Source of the DNA: Nocardioides immobilis
GTDB lineage: Bacteria; Actinomycetota; Actinomycetes; Propionibacteriales; Nocardioidaceae
Length of the DNA stretch: 64,000 bases
Assembly (NCBI RefSeq): GCF_003515065.1
Contig: NZ_QXGH01000035.1
Span: 24,410-88,409 of the forward strand
Direction of reading: 5' to 3'
Below are positions 43,351-52,047 of the stretch, in pieces. A program made the translations under genes and the position numbers. Every line of letters begins with the position of its first letter. Positions within the stretch are counted from its first letter, which is position 1. The notes beneath the pieces were generated by a model. The model saw nothing but the letters and a program-made list of their open reading frames with translations, did not search any database and was not told where the DNA came from.

Positions 43351-44124
43351 ATGGCACTTGCGATCGACCTGTCGGACCGGGTCGCCCTCGTCACCGGCGG
43401 CAGCCGCGGCATCGGCCGCGGGATCGCCGAGGTCCTCCTCGAGGCGGGGGCGACGGTCGTGACCTGCGGTCGCTCGGAGGCCGAGCCGCCCGGAGGAGCC
43501 ACCCACGTGACGTGCGACGTGCGCGACCCCGACGCGGTGCGGGGGATGGTCGAAGGTGTGGTGGCCCGGCACGGTCGCCTCGACGTACTCGTGAACAACG
43601 CGGGGGGAGCGCCGTACGCCCTGTCGGCCGACGCCTCGCCGCGCTTCCACGACAAGATCGTGGGTCTCAACCTGATGGCCACGCTGACCTGCGCCCAGGC
43701 CGCCAACGCGGTGATGCAGCAGCAGGAGGGTGGCGGCGCGATCGTCAACATCTCGTCCGTCTCCGGCGTACGACCGTCGCCCGGCACGGCGGCGTACGGC
43801 GCTGCGAAGGCCGGTGTCGACTCGCTGACGGGGTCACTCGCCCAGGAGTGGGGCCCGCGGGTCCGGGTCAACGCGGTCGACGTCGGCCTGGTCCGCACGG
43901 CGGACACCGCCGACCACTACGGCGGCGACGCGACCGTCGCGGAGATCGAGCGCACCATCCCGCTCGGCCGGATGGCCGACGTCGCCGAGATCGGACGGGT
44001 GGTCGCGTTCCTGGCGAGCGACCTCGCGTCGTACGTCTCCGGCGCGAGCGTCGCCTGCCACGGTGGTGGCGAGCAGCCGGTCTTCTTGTACATCGCGCAG
44101 CAATCGAACGGAGAAGCACTGTGA
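43351..44124 (+). CDS. SDR-family oxidoreductase of the HIP regulon (Rv3549c-like)
   Basis: 257-aa classical SDR: cofactor motif TGGSRGIGRGIAE, NNAGGAP, catalytic Ser in NISSVSGVR and Tyr/Lys in YGAAKAG. It corresponds by position and sequence type to Rv3549c, divergent from echA20. It presumably interconverts a hydroxy and keto group of a ring-C/D-derived CoA ester; the step is unassigned in the literature I know. The stop overlaps the next start (GTGA). Confidence 0.8.
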   Translation: MALAIDLSDRVALVTGGSRGIGRGIAEVLLEAGATVVTCGRSEAEPPGGATHVTCDVRDPDAVRGMVEGVVARHGRLDVLVNNAGGAPYALSADASPRFHDKIVGLNLMATLTCAQAANAVMQQQEGGGAIVNISSVSGVRPSPGTAAYGAAKAGVDSLTGSLAQEWGPRVRVNAVDVGLVRTADTADHYGGDATVAEIERTIPLGRMADVAEIGRVVAFLASDLASYVSGASVACHGGGEQPVFLYIAQQSNGEAL

Positions 44125-45002
44125 GTCGTCTGTTGGAGGGTCGGGTCGCGATCGTGACCGGAGCGGGACGCGGGATCGGCCGCGCCCATGCGCTGGAGCT
44201 GGCGCGGCACGGGGCCAAGGTCGTCGTGAACGACTACGGCGTCTCGCTCGCCGGTGAGGACACCGGCGAGTCGCCCGCGCACCAGGTCGTCGCCGAGATC
44301 GAGGCGATGGGCGGCGAAGCCGTCGTCAACGGCGCCGACGTCGCAGACTTCGACGCGGCGGCGGCGATGGTGCAGCAGGCCATCGAGACGTACGGCGGGC
44401 TCGACATCCTGGTCAACAACGCCGGCTTCGTCCGCGACCGGATGCTCGTCAACACCTCGGAGGAGGAGTGGGACTCGGTGATCCGGGTCCACCTCAAGGG
44501 CCACTTCGCGCCGCTGCGTCACGCCGGTGCGTACTGGCGGGCCGAGTCCAAGGAGGGGCGCCAGCGGGCGGCCCGGGTGATCAACACGTCCTCGGGCGCC
44601 GGGCTCCAGGGGTCGATCGGCCAGGGGACCTACTCCGCTGCCAAGGCCGGCATCGCGGGGCTGACGCTGGTCGCGGCCGCCGAGATGAGCCGCTACGGCG
44701 TCACGGTCAACGCGATCGCGCCGGTCGCGAAGACGCGGATGACCGAGGGCGCGTTCGACACCTCGGCCATGGCGCTGCCCGAGGACAACTCGCCGATCGT
44801 GGCGTGGCTGGCCTCCGAGGAAGCGGGCGACGTCACCGGACGGGTCATCGAGATCGACGGCGGCAAGGTCACGGTCGAGACCGGCTGGGCGCACGGTCCG
44901 GCACAGGATCTCGGCCGGCGGTGGGAAGCGACCGAGGTCGGTACGGCGCTGCGCGGGCTGCTCGCGAAGGCCCCGACCCCGGAGCCGGTCTACGGCGCGT
45001 GA
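44121..45002 (+). CDS. SDR-family oxidoreductase of the HIP regulon (Rv3548c-like)
   Basis: 293-aa SDR resembling the dehydrogenase part of peroxisomal multifunctional enzyme type 2: TGAGRGIGRAHALELARHGAKVVVNDYG, NNAGFVRDRML, catalytic Ser in NTSSGAGLQG, YSAAKAGIAGL. The counterpart in M. tuberculosis is Rv3548c, also next to Rv3549c. Likely a beta-hydroxyacyl-CoA dehydrogenase acting on open-ring intermediates. It is coupled to the preceding SDR by a 4-bp overlap and controlled from 43321. Confidence 0.8.
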   Translation: MSRLLEGRVAIVTGAGRGIGRAHALELARHGAKVVVNDYGVSLAGEDTGESPAHQVVAEIEAMGGEAVVNGADVADFDAAAAMVQQAIETYGGLDILVNNAGFVRDRMLVNTSEEEWDSVIRVHLKGHFAPLRHAGAYWRAESKEGRQRAARVINTSSGAGLQGSIGQGTYSAAKAGIAGLTLVAAAEMSRYGVTVNAIAPVAKTRMTEGAFDTSAMALPEDNSPIVAWLASEEAGDVTGRVIEIDGGKVTVETGWAHGPAQDLGRRWEATEVGTALRGLLAKAPTPEPVYGA

Positions 45003-45039
45003 GCGTTTGCGCCCCGCCCGCCTGGTGAATCATCACCAG

Positions 45040-46678
45040 ATGCATGGGAGGGTCGCCGTCCTGGCGGGGCTGGTCGCTGTGCTCGTGGTCGGGATGATCG
45101 TCGTCCTCACCTGGGGTGGGGACGATGCGGAGGACCCGGAGGAGACCGCGCGGCCGGCGTTCGCCGTACTCAAGCCCAAGGACGCGGCTCTGGCTGTCGA
45201 GGGCGACGACGGCGACTTCGAGGTCGTCCACGAGATCACGCCGAGCGAGGGCGAGGGCGCGGAAGCGATCCTTCCCGACGGACGGCTCGTGGTGGTCCGG
45301 TCCGAGCAGGAGGATCTGGAGACGTACCACTACCTCGACCTCGTCGACCCGTCGTCCGGCGAGCGCGAGGAGGTGCCCGCGCCCTGGCGCGATGCGGCTC
45401 CCGGGACCTATCCGGCGGTCACCGTGCTCGACGACGACCGGCTCATGGTCGCGTGGAGCGACTCCGAGCGGGGTGACTCCGAGGATTGGGTGATGGTGCT
45501 CGACCTCGACACCGGTGAGCACGAGGAGTTCACCCGTCCGGCGGTTTCGCTGGACCGCGGCGTGAAGGTCCTCAGCTATCCGGAGCCGGGCGGGGACGGC
45601 CGCTACTACTTCCAGACCGGGCGGCAGCTGTGCGGCGACGGGGAGTGCTTCACGCCGAGGCGAGGCGTGCTGTGGTCGTTCGTGCCCGGGGACGACGACG
45701 CGCGGCGGGAGATGGAGGGCGTCGTCGAGTTCGCGGTCGCCGGCGACCTGTTGGCGTGGGTTCCGGAGTCGCCGAACTCGACGATCAAGGTTCGCGATCT
45801 CGTCACGGGTGACGAGCGCGGCTACACCCTTCGAGGGTCCTGCACCATCGGAGGTCTGATCGCCTCGGCCACCCTCGTCGTCCTGGCGTGTCCGAACTCG
45901 CAACGCCACGTCGTGATCGACGCCGAGGCGCGACCGGTCGTCGACCTCCGGCTGAGCTACGAGTACCCGTCCGTCGGCGACCGCTGGATCATGGTGAGCC
46001 CGTTCGCCTACGACACGCAGACCGGACGGCTGCTACGCCTGTTCGACCGGACGGGCGCGGACTCCACCCGGGAGCTCGGGGGAGACCTCGCCGTCGTTCG
46101 GCTCGGACCCGCGGACTCCGGCTACTCGGGAAACGCGGATCGGTCCGACCGCTGGGCGATCGTGCGGTTGAGCGACCGGAGGACGTGGTCGGCGACATCG
46201 TCCGACCGCCTGCGCCGTACACCTGCTGGGACGGCCGCCGGGCCTTCTTCATCGAGAAGTGCGGCTACCCGAGGGGGACGCTGAGGGCATGTCCTGGATG
46301 TTCCCCGACTCGACGGCTGACGGCTGCGACGCGGTCGACCCGGGCGGTCGTCGTACGCGCGAGATCTGGTGCCGGGACGTCGAGGTCGCCGGCCGCACCG
46401 TAGACCTGCACTTCTCGGACTGGAAGGGGCCCCGCGATGTCGACAGTCACTACGCGGGGGATCGGATCGGTCCGCTGCCCGATCCCTTCGTCGAGGCGCG
46501 CGCCTTCGAGGTCCGGTCCGCACGCGGAGCCAAGGGCGTGCTCCGCTACTTCGGCTATCGCGTCGACGACTGGTCGGTGTCGGTCTATGCCGAGTCCCGC
46601 GAGGACCTGATCGCCGCCATCGCGGGCCTCCAGATCAGACCCGGCGCCGACTGGCGCGCCACCCAGCGCCAGGAGTAG
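45040..46678 (+). pseudogene. Membrane-anchored beta-propeller-like protein, frame broken twice
   Basis: From ATG 45040 the frame gives an N-terminal anchor (VAVLAGLVAVLVVGMIVVLTW) and beta-propeller-like repeats (YHYLDLVDPSSGERE, DWVMVLDLDTGEH, TIKVRDLVTGDERGY) to about 46180. There one missing C (GACCGG) moves it to the frame DVVGDIVRPPAPYTCWDGRRA, and another missing C (ACCCGAG, near 46269) to EGDAEGMSWMFPDSTADGC ... IAGLQIRPGADW, ending at 46678. The last 130 residues form a cysteine-containing domain starting YTCWDG that I have seen attached to actinobacterial kinases and lipoproteins. Repaired length is about 546 aa. Function unknown. Confidence 0.55.
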
Positions 46679-46679
46679 G

Positions 46680-47843
46680 TCAGATCCGCTCGAGGACGGT
46701 CCCGGTGGCCATCGCCCCGCCGGCGCACATCGAGATGAGCGCGGTGGACTGGTCGCGCCGCTCGAGCTCGTGGAGCGCCGTGGTGATCAGCCGTACGCCC
46801 GTCGCCCCGACCGGATGACCGAGGGCGATCGCACCGCCGTTGACGTTGACCAGGTCCAGGTCGACGTTGTGGACGCCGGCCCAGGACAGGACGACGGAGG
46901 CGAACGCCTCGTTGACTTCGAAGAGGTCGAAGTCGCTGATCGCCATGCCGGTCTTCTCGAGCACGCGATTGGTCGCGTCGACGGGACCGTCGAGGTGGAA
47001 GTAGGGGTCGGAGCCGACCAGGCAGTGGTACTTGATCCGAGCGCGGGGCTTGAGACCGAGCGCCCGGGCCCGGTCCTCGTCCATGATCACGAGCGCGGCG
47101 GCGCCGTCGGAGATCTGGGACGAGGTGCCCGCGGTGTGGAGGCCGTCGGGGAGCACTGACTTGAGGCCGGCGAGGCCCTCGAGCGTGGTCTCGCGCAGAC
47201 CCTGGTCCGTGTCGACAAGTCGCGTCTCGCCGGTCGGGTTGCCTTCGTCGTCCAGCACGGGCGCCTCGACCGGCGCGATCTCGCGCTTGAACCGTCCCTC
47301 GTCGACCGCGACCCGCGCCTTCTGCTGGGAAGCGAGGCCGAAGGCCTCCAGGTCGGCCCGGGTGATGCCGCGGTTCTTCGCGATCCGGTCGGCCCCCTCG
47401 AACTGGTTGGGCATGTCGATGGCCCAGTCGTCGGGCCGGGGGTCGCCGAGCCCGGGCGGGACGTTGCCGCCGAGGGGGATCCGGGACATCGCCTCGACGC
47501 CGCAGGCGACGCCGGCGTCGATGCTTCCGGAGGCGACCATGTCGTGGACCAGGTGGGCCGCCTGCTGGCCGGAGCCGCACTGGGCGTCGATGACGGTGCC
47601 GCCGGTGTGCTGGGGGAGCCCTTGGTAGAGCCACGCGCGGCGCACCATGTCGTTGGACTGCTCGCCGGCCTGGGTCACGCAGCCGCCGACGACCTGCTCG
47701 ACCAGCATCGGGTCGACGCCGGCACGGCGGAGCGCCTCCTCCTGCACGAACCCGAGCAGCTGCGCCGGGTGCAGCCCGGCGAGCCAGCCCTTGCGCTTCC
47801 CGAGAGGTGTGCGGACGGCATCGATGATCACGGGGTTGCCCAT
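46680..47843 (-). CDS. fadA5: FadA5, steroid side-chain thiolase
   Basis: 387-aa thiolase (M. tuberculosis FadA5 391 aa) that releases acetyl- or propionyl-CoA from 3-keto-steroid side-chain CoA esters. Catalytic Cys89 is in IDAQCGSGQQAAHL, the His in VNGGAIALGHPVGATG, the second Cys in SMCAGGAMATG. It is divergent from the CYP125 genes, the arrangement of Rv3546/Rv3545c. A TACTTT -10 box (47850-47855) is 6 nt before the ATG and directly abuts a KstR-type motif, indicating a leaderless, KstR-repressed transcript. Confidence 0.88.
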   Translation of the reverse strand: MGNPVIIDAVRTPLGKRKGWLAGLHPAQLLGFVQEEALRRAGVDPMLVEQVVGGCVTQAGEQSNDMVRRAWLYQGLPQHTGGTVIDAQCGSGQQAAHLVHDMVASGSIDAGVACGVEAMSRIPLGGNVPPGLGDPRPDDWAIDMPNQFEGADRIAKNRGITRADLEAFGLASQQKARVAVDEGRFKREIAPVEAPVLDDEGNPTGETRLVDTDQGLRETTLEGLAGLKSVLPDGLHTAGTSSQISDGAAALVIMDEDRARALGLKPRARIKYHCLVGSDPYFHLDGPVDATNRVLEKTGMAISDFDLFEVNEAFASVVLSWAGVHNVDLDLVNVNGGAIALGHPVGATGVRLITTALHELERRDQSTALISMCAGGAMATGTVLERI

Positions 47844-47849
47844 GGGACC

Positions 47850-47867
47850 AAAGTAGAACACGTTCTC
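47850..47867 (-). promoter_or_regulatory. KstR-type operator and -10 box of fadA5
   Basis: Read toward fadA5: GAGAACGTGTTCTA followed by the rest of TACTTT and GGTCCC to the ATG. It fits the KstR consensus TnnAACnnGTTnnA except for the first base. Confidence 0.65.
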
Positions 47868-47929
47868 GTTGTTGCCAAGAACCCGACACGAAACCCTTTC
47901 GTATTTGCCCGATGGTCTGTAGTCTCCGT

Positions 47930-47943
47930 TAGAACGTGTTCCA
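47930..47943 (+). promoter_or_regulatory. KstR-type operator upstream of the P450 genes
   Basis: TAGAACGTGTTCCA matches the KstR consensus TnnAACnnGTTnnA at every fixed position. It lies 47 bp before the first P450 start and 63 bp from the fadA5-proximal site. Confidence 0.75.
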
Positions 47944-47989
47944 GCTGGGCGTATGGCGCCCATCCGAGCAATCGAAAGGTTCCGCCGAC

Positions 47990-49231
47990 GTGACCGCTGT
48001 TGACCTGCCTCCCGACTTCGACTTCACCAGGCCCGAGCTGATCGAGGGCGGAGGCATCCCCCACGAGCAGTTCAGGGCCGTTCGCCAGACTCAGCCGGTG
48101 CGCTGGGTCGAGCAGCCGCAGGGGTCGCGCGACGGCATGGATCCAGGTGCGGGGACCGGCTACTGGGCCGTGACCAAGCACGCCGACGTGTCGGCGGTCT
48201 CGAAGGACTCGAAGCGGTTCTCGAACATGGAGAACGGCGCGATCATCCGCTTCGCGGAGGGCATGGAGCGCGAGCAGGTCGAGCTGCAGCGGGTCATGCT
48301 GATCAACCAGGACGACCCCGAGCACGTGTTCTTCCGTCGCATCATCAGCCGCGGCTTCACCCCTCGTGCGATCGGTGGCCTCGACGACGCGATGATGCAG
48401 CGCGCCGTGGACATCGTCCAGGAGGCAAAGGTCAGGGGCACGGGCAACTTCGTCGACGACGTGGCCGCCGAGCTTCCGCTGCAGGTGATCGCCGACTTCA
48501 TCGGCGTACCGCAGGAGGATCGCCACAAGCTCTTCCACTGGTCCAACCAGATGATGTCGTACGACGACCCCGAGGTCGACGGTGAGCCGGACGTCGCAGC
48601 GGCCGAGATCCTCGGCTACGCGATGGGCCTGGCGGCGGAGCGGAAGGAGAGCCCGCGCGACGACATCATCACCAAGCTCATCAGCGCCGACAAGGACGGC
48701 CGCGGGCTCAGCGACGACGAGTTCGGCTACTTCGTGATCATGCTGGCGGTGGCCGGCAACGAGACCACCCGCAACGCCATCACCCACGGGATGAACGCGT
48801 TCCTCGACAACCCCGACCAGTGGGAGCTCTTCAAGCGTGAGCGCCCCGAGACGGCGGTCGACGAGATCATCCGCTGGGCGACGCCGGTGCTCTGCTTCCA
48901 GCGCACCGCGATGGAGGACGCCGAGGTCGGCGGACAGGCAGTGAAGAAGGGCGAGCGGGTCGGGATCTTCTACTCCAGCGGCAACTTCGACGAGGACGTC
49001 TTCGAGGACCCGTTCTCGTTCAACATCATGCGCGATCCCAACCCCCACCTGTCCTTCGGTGGGCACGGTGCCCACTACTGCATCGGGGCCAACCTCGCCC
49101 GCAAGGAGGTCAACTTCATGTTCAACGCGTTGGCCGACCACGTGCCGGACATCACCAAGCTCGCCGAGCCGCGTCGCCTGCGGCACGGCTGGATCCACGG
49201 CATCAAGGACCTCCAGGTCGCCTACAAGTAG
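47990..49231 (+). CDS. CYP125-type steroid C26(27)-monooxygenase, copy 1
   Basis: 413-aa cytochrome P450. I-helix VAGNETTRN; ExxR in DEIIRWATP; heme loop FGGHGAHYCIGANLAR with Cys364 as iron ligand. The N-terminus FDFTRPEL and the segment SRGFTPRAIG...FHWSNQMM follow M. tuberculosis CYP125 closely. CYP125 oxidises the terminal side-chain carbon of cholesterol/cholestenone to the acid, the entry to side-chain beta-oxidation. The GTG start has GAAAGG upstream. It needs a ferredoxin/reductase, not seen in the window. Confidence 0.88.
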   Translation: MTAVDLPPDFDFTRPELIEGGGIPHEQFRAVRQTQPVRWVEQPQGSRDGMDPGAGTGYWAVTKHADVSAVSKDSKRFSNMENGAIIRFAEGMEREQVELQRVMLINQDDPEHVFFRRIISRGFTPRAIGGLDDAMMQRAVDIVQEAKVRGTGNFVDDVAAELPLQVIADFIGVPQEDRHKLFHWSNQMMSYDDPEVDGEPDVAAAEILGYAMGLAAERKESPRDDIITKLISADKDGRGLSDDEFGYFVIMLAVAGNETTRNAITHGMNAFLDNPDQWELFKRERPETAVDEIIRWATPVLCFQRTAMEDAEVGGQAVKKGERVGIFYSSGNFDEDVFEDPFSFNIMRDPNPHLSFGGHGAHYCIGANLARKEVNFMFNALADHVPDITKLAEPRRLRHGWIHGIKDLQVAYK

Positions 49232-49240
49232 CGGGATCCC

Positions 49241-50494
49241 GTGACCGCCGCCCAGCCCTGGACGTTCGACTTCACCGACCCCGACGTCAACTGGTCGGCG
49301 GTCCCGCACGATCGGTTCCGCGAGCTCCGCCGTACCTCTCCGGTGGCCTGGGTCGAGCAGCAGCCCGGGTCGTACGACGGTTTCGCGCCGGCGTCGGGCT
49401 CGGGCTACTGGGCGCTGACCCGCCATGCCGAGGTCGCGGCGGTGTCGAAGGACAGCAAGAACTTCTCCTCCGCTGAGAACGGCGCGATCATCCGCTTCCC
49501 CGCCGGCATGACGCGGGACATGATCGAGATGCAGCGGGTGATGATCCTCAACCAGGATCCGCCGGAGCACACCGCGATGCGCCACATCGTGTCGCGCGCG
49601 TTCACGCCGCGCTCCATCACACAGCTGGAGCAGATCATGACGGAACGGGCGCAGCGGATCGTGTCCGACGCCGTCGAGCGTGAGGCCGGCGACTTCGTGG
49701 AGGAGGTGGCCGCCGAGCTGCCCCTGCAGGCGATCGCCGACCTCCTCGGCGTACCGCAGGAGGACCGCAAGAAGCTCTTCCACTGGTCCAACCAGATGCT
49801 GGCGAACGAGGACCCGGACTACGCCCAGGTCGACGGCCAGGACGCCGCGGCCGAGGTGCTGATGTACGCGATGGGGATGGCCGCCGAGCGGAAGGCCGCG
49901 CCGCGCGACGACATCGTCACCCGGCTGCTGGAGGCCGATCTGAACGACCCGTCGGGGGCGGGGAGAGGACTGAACGACGACGAGTTCGGCTACTTCGTGA
50001 TCATCCTCGCCGTGGCGGGCAACGAGACGACGCGCAACGCGATCAGCCACGGCATGAACGCGTTCCTCGACAACCCCGACCAGTGGGACCTCTGGAAGCG
50101 TGAGCGCCCGGAGACCATGATCGACGAGGTGGTCCGGTGGGCGACGCCGGTCACGGTGTTCCAGCGGACGGCGCTCGCCGACGTGGAGGTCGGGGGAGTG
50201 CCGGTCACGGAGGGCCAGCGGGTCGGCCTGTTCTACGCCTCGGCGAACTTCGACGAGACGGTCTTCGAGGACCCGTTCCGCTTCGACATCACGCGCGACC
50301 CCAACCCGCACGTCGCGTTCGGCGGCCACGGCGCGCACTACTGCCTCGGCGCCAACCTCGCCCGCCAGGAGATCCGGCTGATCTTCGACGCCCTCGCCGA
50401 GCGGGCGCCGGACATCACCAAGGTCGCCGAGCCAAAGCGGCTCCGGCACGGATGGATCAACGGGATCAAGGAACTGCAAGTTGCCTTCAAGTAG
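49241..50494 (+). CDS. CYP125-type steroid C26(27)-monooxygenase, copy 2
   Basis: 417-aa paralogue of the preceding gene, 9 bp downstream. Same landmarks: VAGNETTRN, DEVVRWATP, FGGHGAHYCLGANLAR with Cys368. This copy keeps the extended FDFTDPDVNW start and the VDGQDAAAEVLMYAMGMAAE helix, and looks slightly closer to M. tuberculosis CYP125 than copy 1. Two tandem copies may differ in substrate range (animal against plant sterols) or stereochemistry (26S/26R); this is inference. Co-transcribed from the KstR-type promoter at 47930. Confidence 0.87.
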   Translation: MTAAQPWTFDFTDPDVNWSAVPHDRFRELRRTSPVAWVEQQPGSYDGFAPASGSGYWALTRHAEVAAVSKDSKNFSSAENGAIIRFPAGMTRDMIEMQRVMILNQDPPEHTAMRHIVSRAFTPRSITQLEQIMTERAQRIVSDAVEREAGDFVEEVAAELPLQAIADLLGVPQEDRKKLFHWSNQMLANEDPDYAQVDGQDAAAEVLMYAMGMAAERKAAPRDDIVTRLLEADLNDPSGAGRGLNDDEFGYFVIILAVAGNETTRNAISHGMNAFLDNPDQWDLWKRERPETMIDEVVRWATPVTVFQRTALADVEVGGVPVTEGQRVGLFYASANFDETVFEDPFRFDITRDPNPHVAFGGHGAHYCLGANLARQEIRLIFDALAERAPDITKVAEPKRLRHGWINGIKELQVAFK

Positions 50495-50520
50495 GCCGCT
50501 GGTGGCGCTACCGTGCAGCT

Positions 50521-50670
50521 ATGAGCGACACCGACACCGAGAAGTTCCAGGGCTACTCGGAGAACCACTACCAACACACCATGCACACCCTGGCCTGGAT
50601 CTCGCTCTGGCTGATCGTCGGCATCGGCGTGGCGTTCGGCATTTACGGGTTCGTGGTCGGTCTCGGCTAG
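50521..50670 (+). CDS. 49-aa single-TM membrane protein
   Basis: Short gene, hydrophilic N-terminus (SDTDTEKFQGYSENHYQHTMHT) and one TM helix (LAWISLWLIVGIGVAFGIYGF). A TACCGT -10 box at 50509-50514 lies exactly 6 nt before the ATG, so it probably has its own leaderless transcript. It may be a regulatory micropeptide or an accessory to the P450 system, but position is the only hint. Confidence 0.55.
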   Translation: MSDTDTEKFQGYSENHYQHTMHTLAWISLWLIVGIGVAFGIYGFVVGLG

Positions 50671-50689
50671 ACGCACCAGCCTGTCGGGC

Positions 50690-50736
50690 CGACCATGGAA
50701 GGACGATGGTCGTACGGGTCTGCTCGTGCCCGAGCA
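50690..50736 (+). promoter_or_regulatory. Two hairpins upstream of a small ORF
   Basis: CGACCAT ... ATGGTCG (about 50690-50712) and TGCTCG-TGCC-CGAGCA (50721-50736) form two short perfect stems; the second ends just before the AGGAGG of the 48-aa gene at 50749. They could terminate the upstream transcript or modulate that ribosome-binding site. Confidence 0.35.
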
Positions 50737-50748
50737 AGGAGGTGCGTG

Positions 50749-50895
50749 ATGGGTGAGATCGGAACGGAGCGGCGCGAGGTCGAGTTCGAGCCGCTGCCGG
50801 CGGAGACCAAGCCCGGGCCCCGCCGTCAGGCGGCTCCCGAGCCCACACGGCCGGCGACACCGGCTCCGGCGACGCCCGAGCCCAGCCGCACCTGA
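50749..50895 (+). CDS. 48-aa Pro/Glu-rich hypothetical protein
   Basis: MGEIGTERREVEFEPLPAET begins a hydrophilic, Pro/Ala/Glu-rich chain without predicted fold. The strong AGGAGGTG 6 nt before the ATG and the following gene 4 nt after its stop argue that it is translated. Function unknown. Confidence 0.45.
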   Translation: MGEIGTERREVEFEPLPAETKPGPRRQAAPEPTRPATPAPATPEPSRT

Positions 50896-50899
50896 GGCC

Positions 50900-51625
50900 A
50901 TGTCCGCCGACGGCGACCGCGACGGCATTCACGACGACGGTCCGGCCTTCGTCGCCGGGGAGCTGCGCGGCTACCGGCAGTTCGACCTCCGCAGGGACGG
51001 GCTCTACCCGCGTGTCCACGCCCAGGTCGGGCCCTGGCACCAACCGCTGGAGCGGGCGCGGTGCGTGGTTGTCCCCGAGCACGAGGCTCCGGCGGCGGGG
51101 TGCGCCTGCGGCCTCTATGCCTGGTACCTCCCCGGCAGCGCGACCGTGGCGCCCGGCCCCGTCAGCGCCGTCGTGGCGGCGTCAGGGAGGTGCATCCTCG
51201 GCGACCGTGGCTTCCGTGCCGCGGCCGCGCGCATCGAGGCAGTGGCCCTGCCCGGGCACGTCCTGTGGAACCCGTGGGCGGCCGTGCGGACGCGGCGGAT
51301 GCTCGCGACGCGCTACCCGGACACTGCTGTCTACGCCACGGCGAGGCGAATGATCCGGGAGCATCCGCCGCAAGACGTCAGTGGACTCGGGATCACCCCG
51401 CCCGTCGATCGGAGCCGGGGCTACCGGACTGCCGCCCTTGCCCTCAGCGCGGCCGTGATCGTGCCGACGTACGCGCTGTTCGTGCTTCCCCGCGATGCGA
51501 TTGCACCGGCCATGGCTGCCTGGTGGCCGGCATACCTGCTCGCGGTCGTCCTCTGGCAGGCGGGCATCGTCTGGTTGCTCACCCGGCTGCTCGCACTCCA
51601 GACCGACCGCCCGAAGCACGCCTGA
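50900..51625 (+). CDS. Hypothetical protein with C-terminal two-TM anchor
   Basis: 241 aa. The N-terminal domain starts with AGELRGYRQFDL and contains cysteines (RARCVVVPEHEAPAAGCACGLYAWY) and GRCILGDRGFRAAAARIEAVALPG, a pattern seen in actinobacterial proteins of unknown role. Two TM helices near the end (TAALALSAAVIVPTYALFV; AYLLAVVLWQAGIVWLLTRLL). No catalytic motif. Confidence 0.5.
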   Translation: MSADGDRDGIHDDGPAFVAGELRGYRQFDLRRDGLYPRVHAQVGPWHQPLERARCVVVPEHEAPAAGCACGLYAWYLPGSATVAPGPVSAVVAASGRCILGDRGFRAAAARIEAVALPGHVLWNPWAAVRTRRMLATRYPDTAVYATARRMIREHPPQDVSGLGITPPVDRSRGYRTAALALSAAVIVPTYALFVLPRDAIAPAMAAWWPAYLLAVVLWQAGIVWLLTRLLALQTDRPKHA

Positions 51626-51656
51626 CGCACGCCTTCGGCAGTGACAAGATGGCCAG

Positions 51657-51995
51657 GTGGCATCGGACTCCCGCATGGTGGCGTTGGGCTTCGGCAAGTT
51701 CGCGCGCGCCGACCGCATCTTCGCCTTGGAGCGAATCACCGGGGAGGAGCGCGGTGATGGCCGCCGGACCAGAGTCTGGGTCGACGGAGTCGCCGAACCA
51801 CTGATCGCCTCCAGGACAGAGATCACGATCCTTCGCGATATGGGCCAGGAGTCCGCCGTCGCTGCACCCGTGCTCGACGAGGCGATGGACCTCGCCGCGC
51901 GTCTGGCCGCCGCCGCCGAGGAAGGCCGGGTGGATCTGAGCGACCTCGGTCGTCGAGCGCGACGCCTTCTCGCCACGACCACCTCTTCGTCATGA
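51657..51995 (+). CDS. RemA/DUF370-like small protein
   Basis: 112 aa. MVALGFGKFARADRIFALERI followed by GRRTRVWVDGV and AEPLIASRTEITILRDM resembles the RemA/DUF370 fold, DNA-binding regulators known from Bacillus biofilm control; actinobacterial forms are uncharacterised. The C-terminal 50 residues are a helical Ala-rich tail. The GTG at 51657 is the annotated start, though the ATG at 51675 begins right at the conserved part. Confidence 0.5.
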   Translation: MASDSRMVALGFGKFARADRIFALERITGEERGDGRRTRVWVDGVAEPLIASRTEITILRDMGQESAVAAPVLDEAMDLAARLAAAAEEGRVDLSDLGRRARRLLATTTSSS

Positions 51996-52047
51996 GGTCC
52001 GGGTGACCTCGACGGGGAGCCGCATCGTCGGGTGACGCATTGCGGTC

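Noticed and set aside
47828..50479. An 883-codon open frame antisense to the P450 genes
   Set aside because: Third-position GC bias of the real P450 genes keeps the opposite frame open; it contains no recognisable domain.
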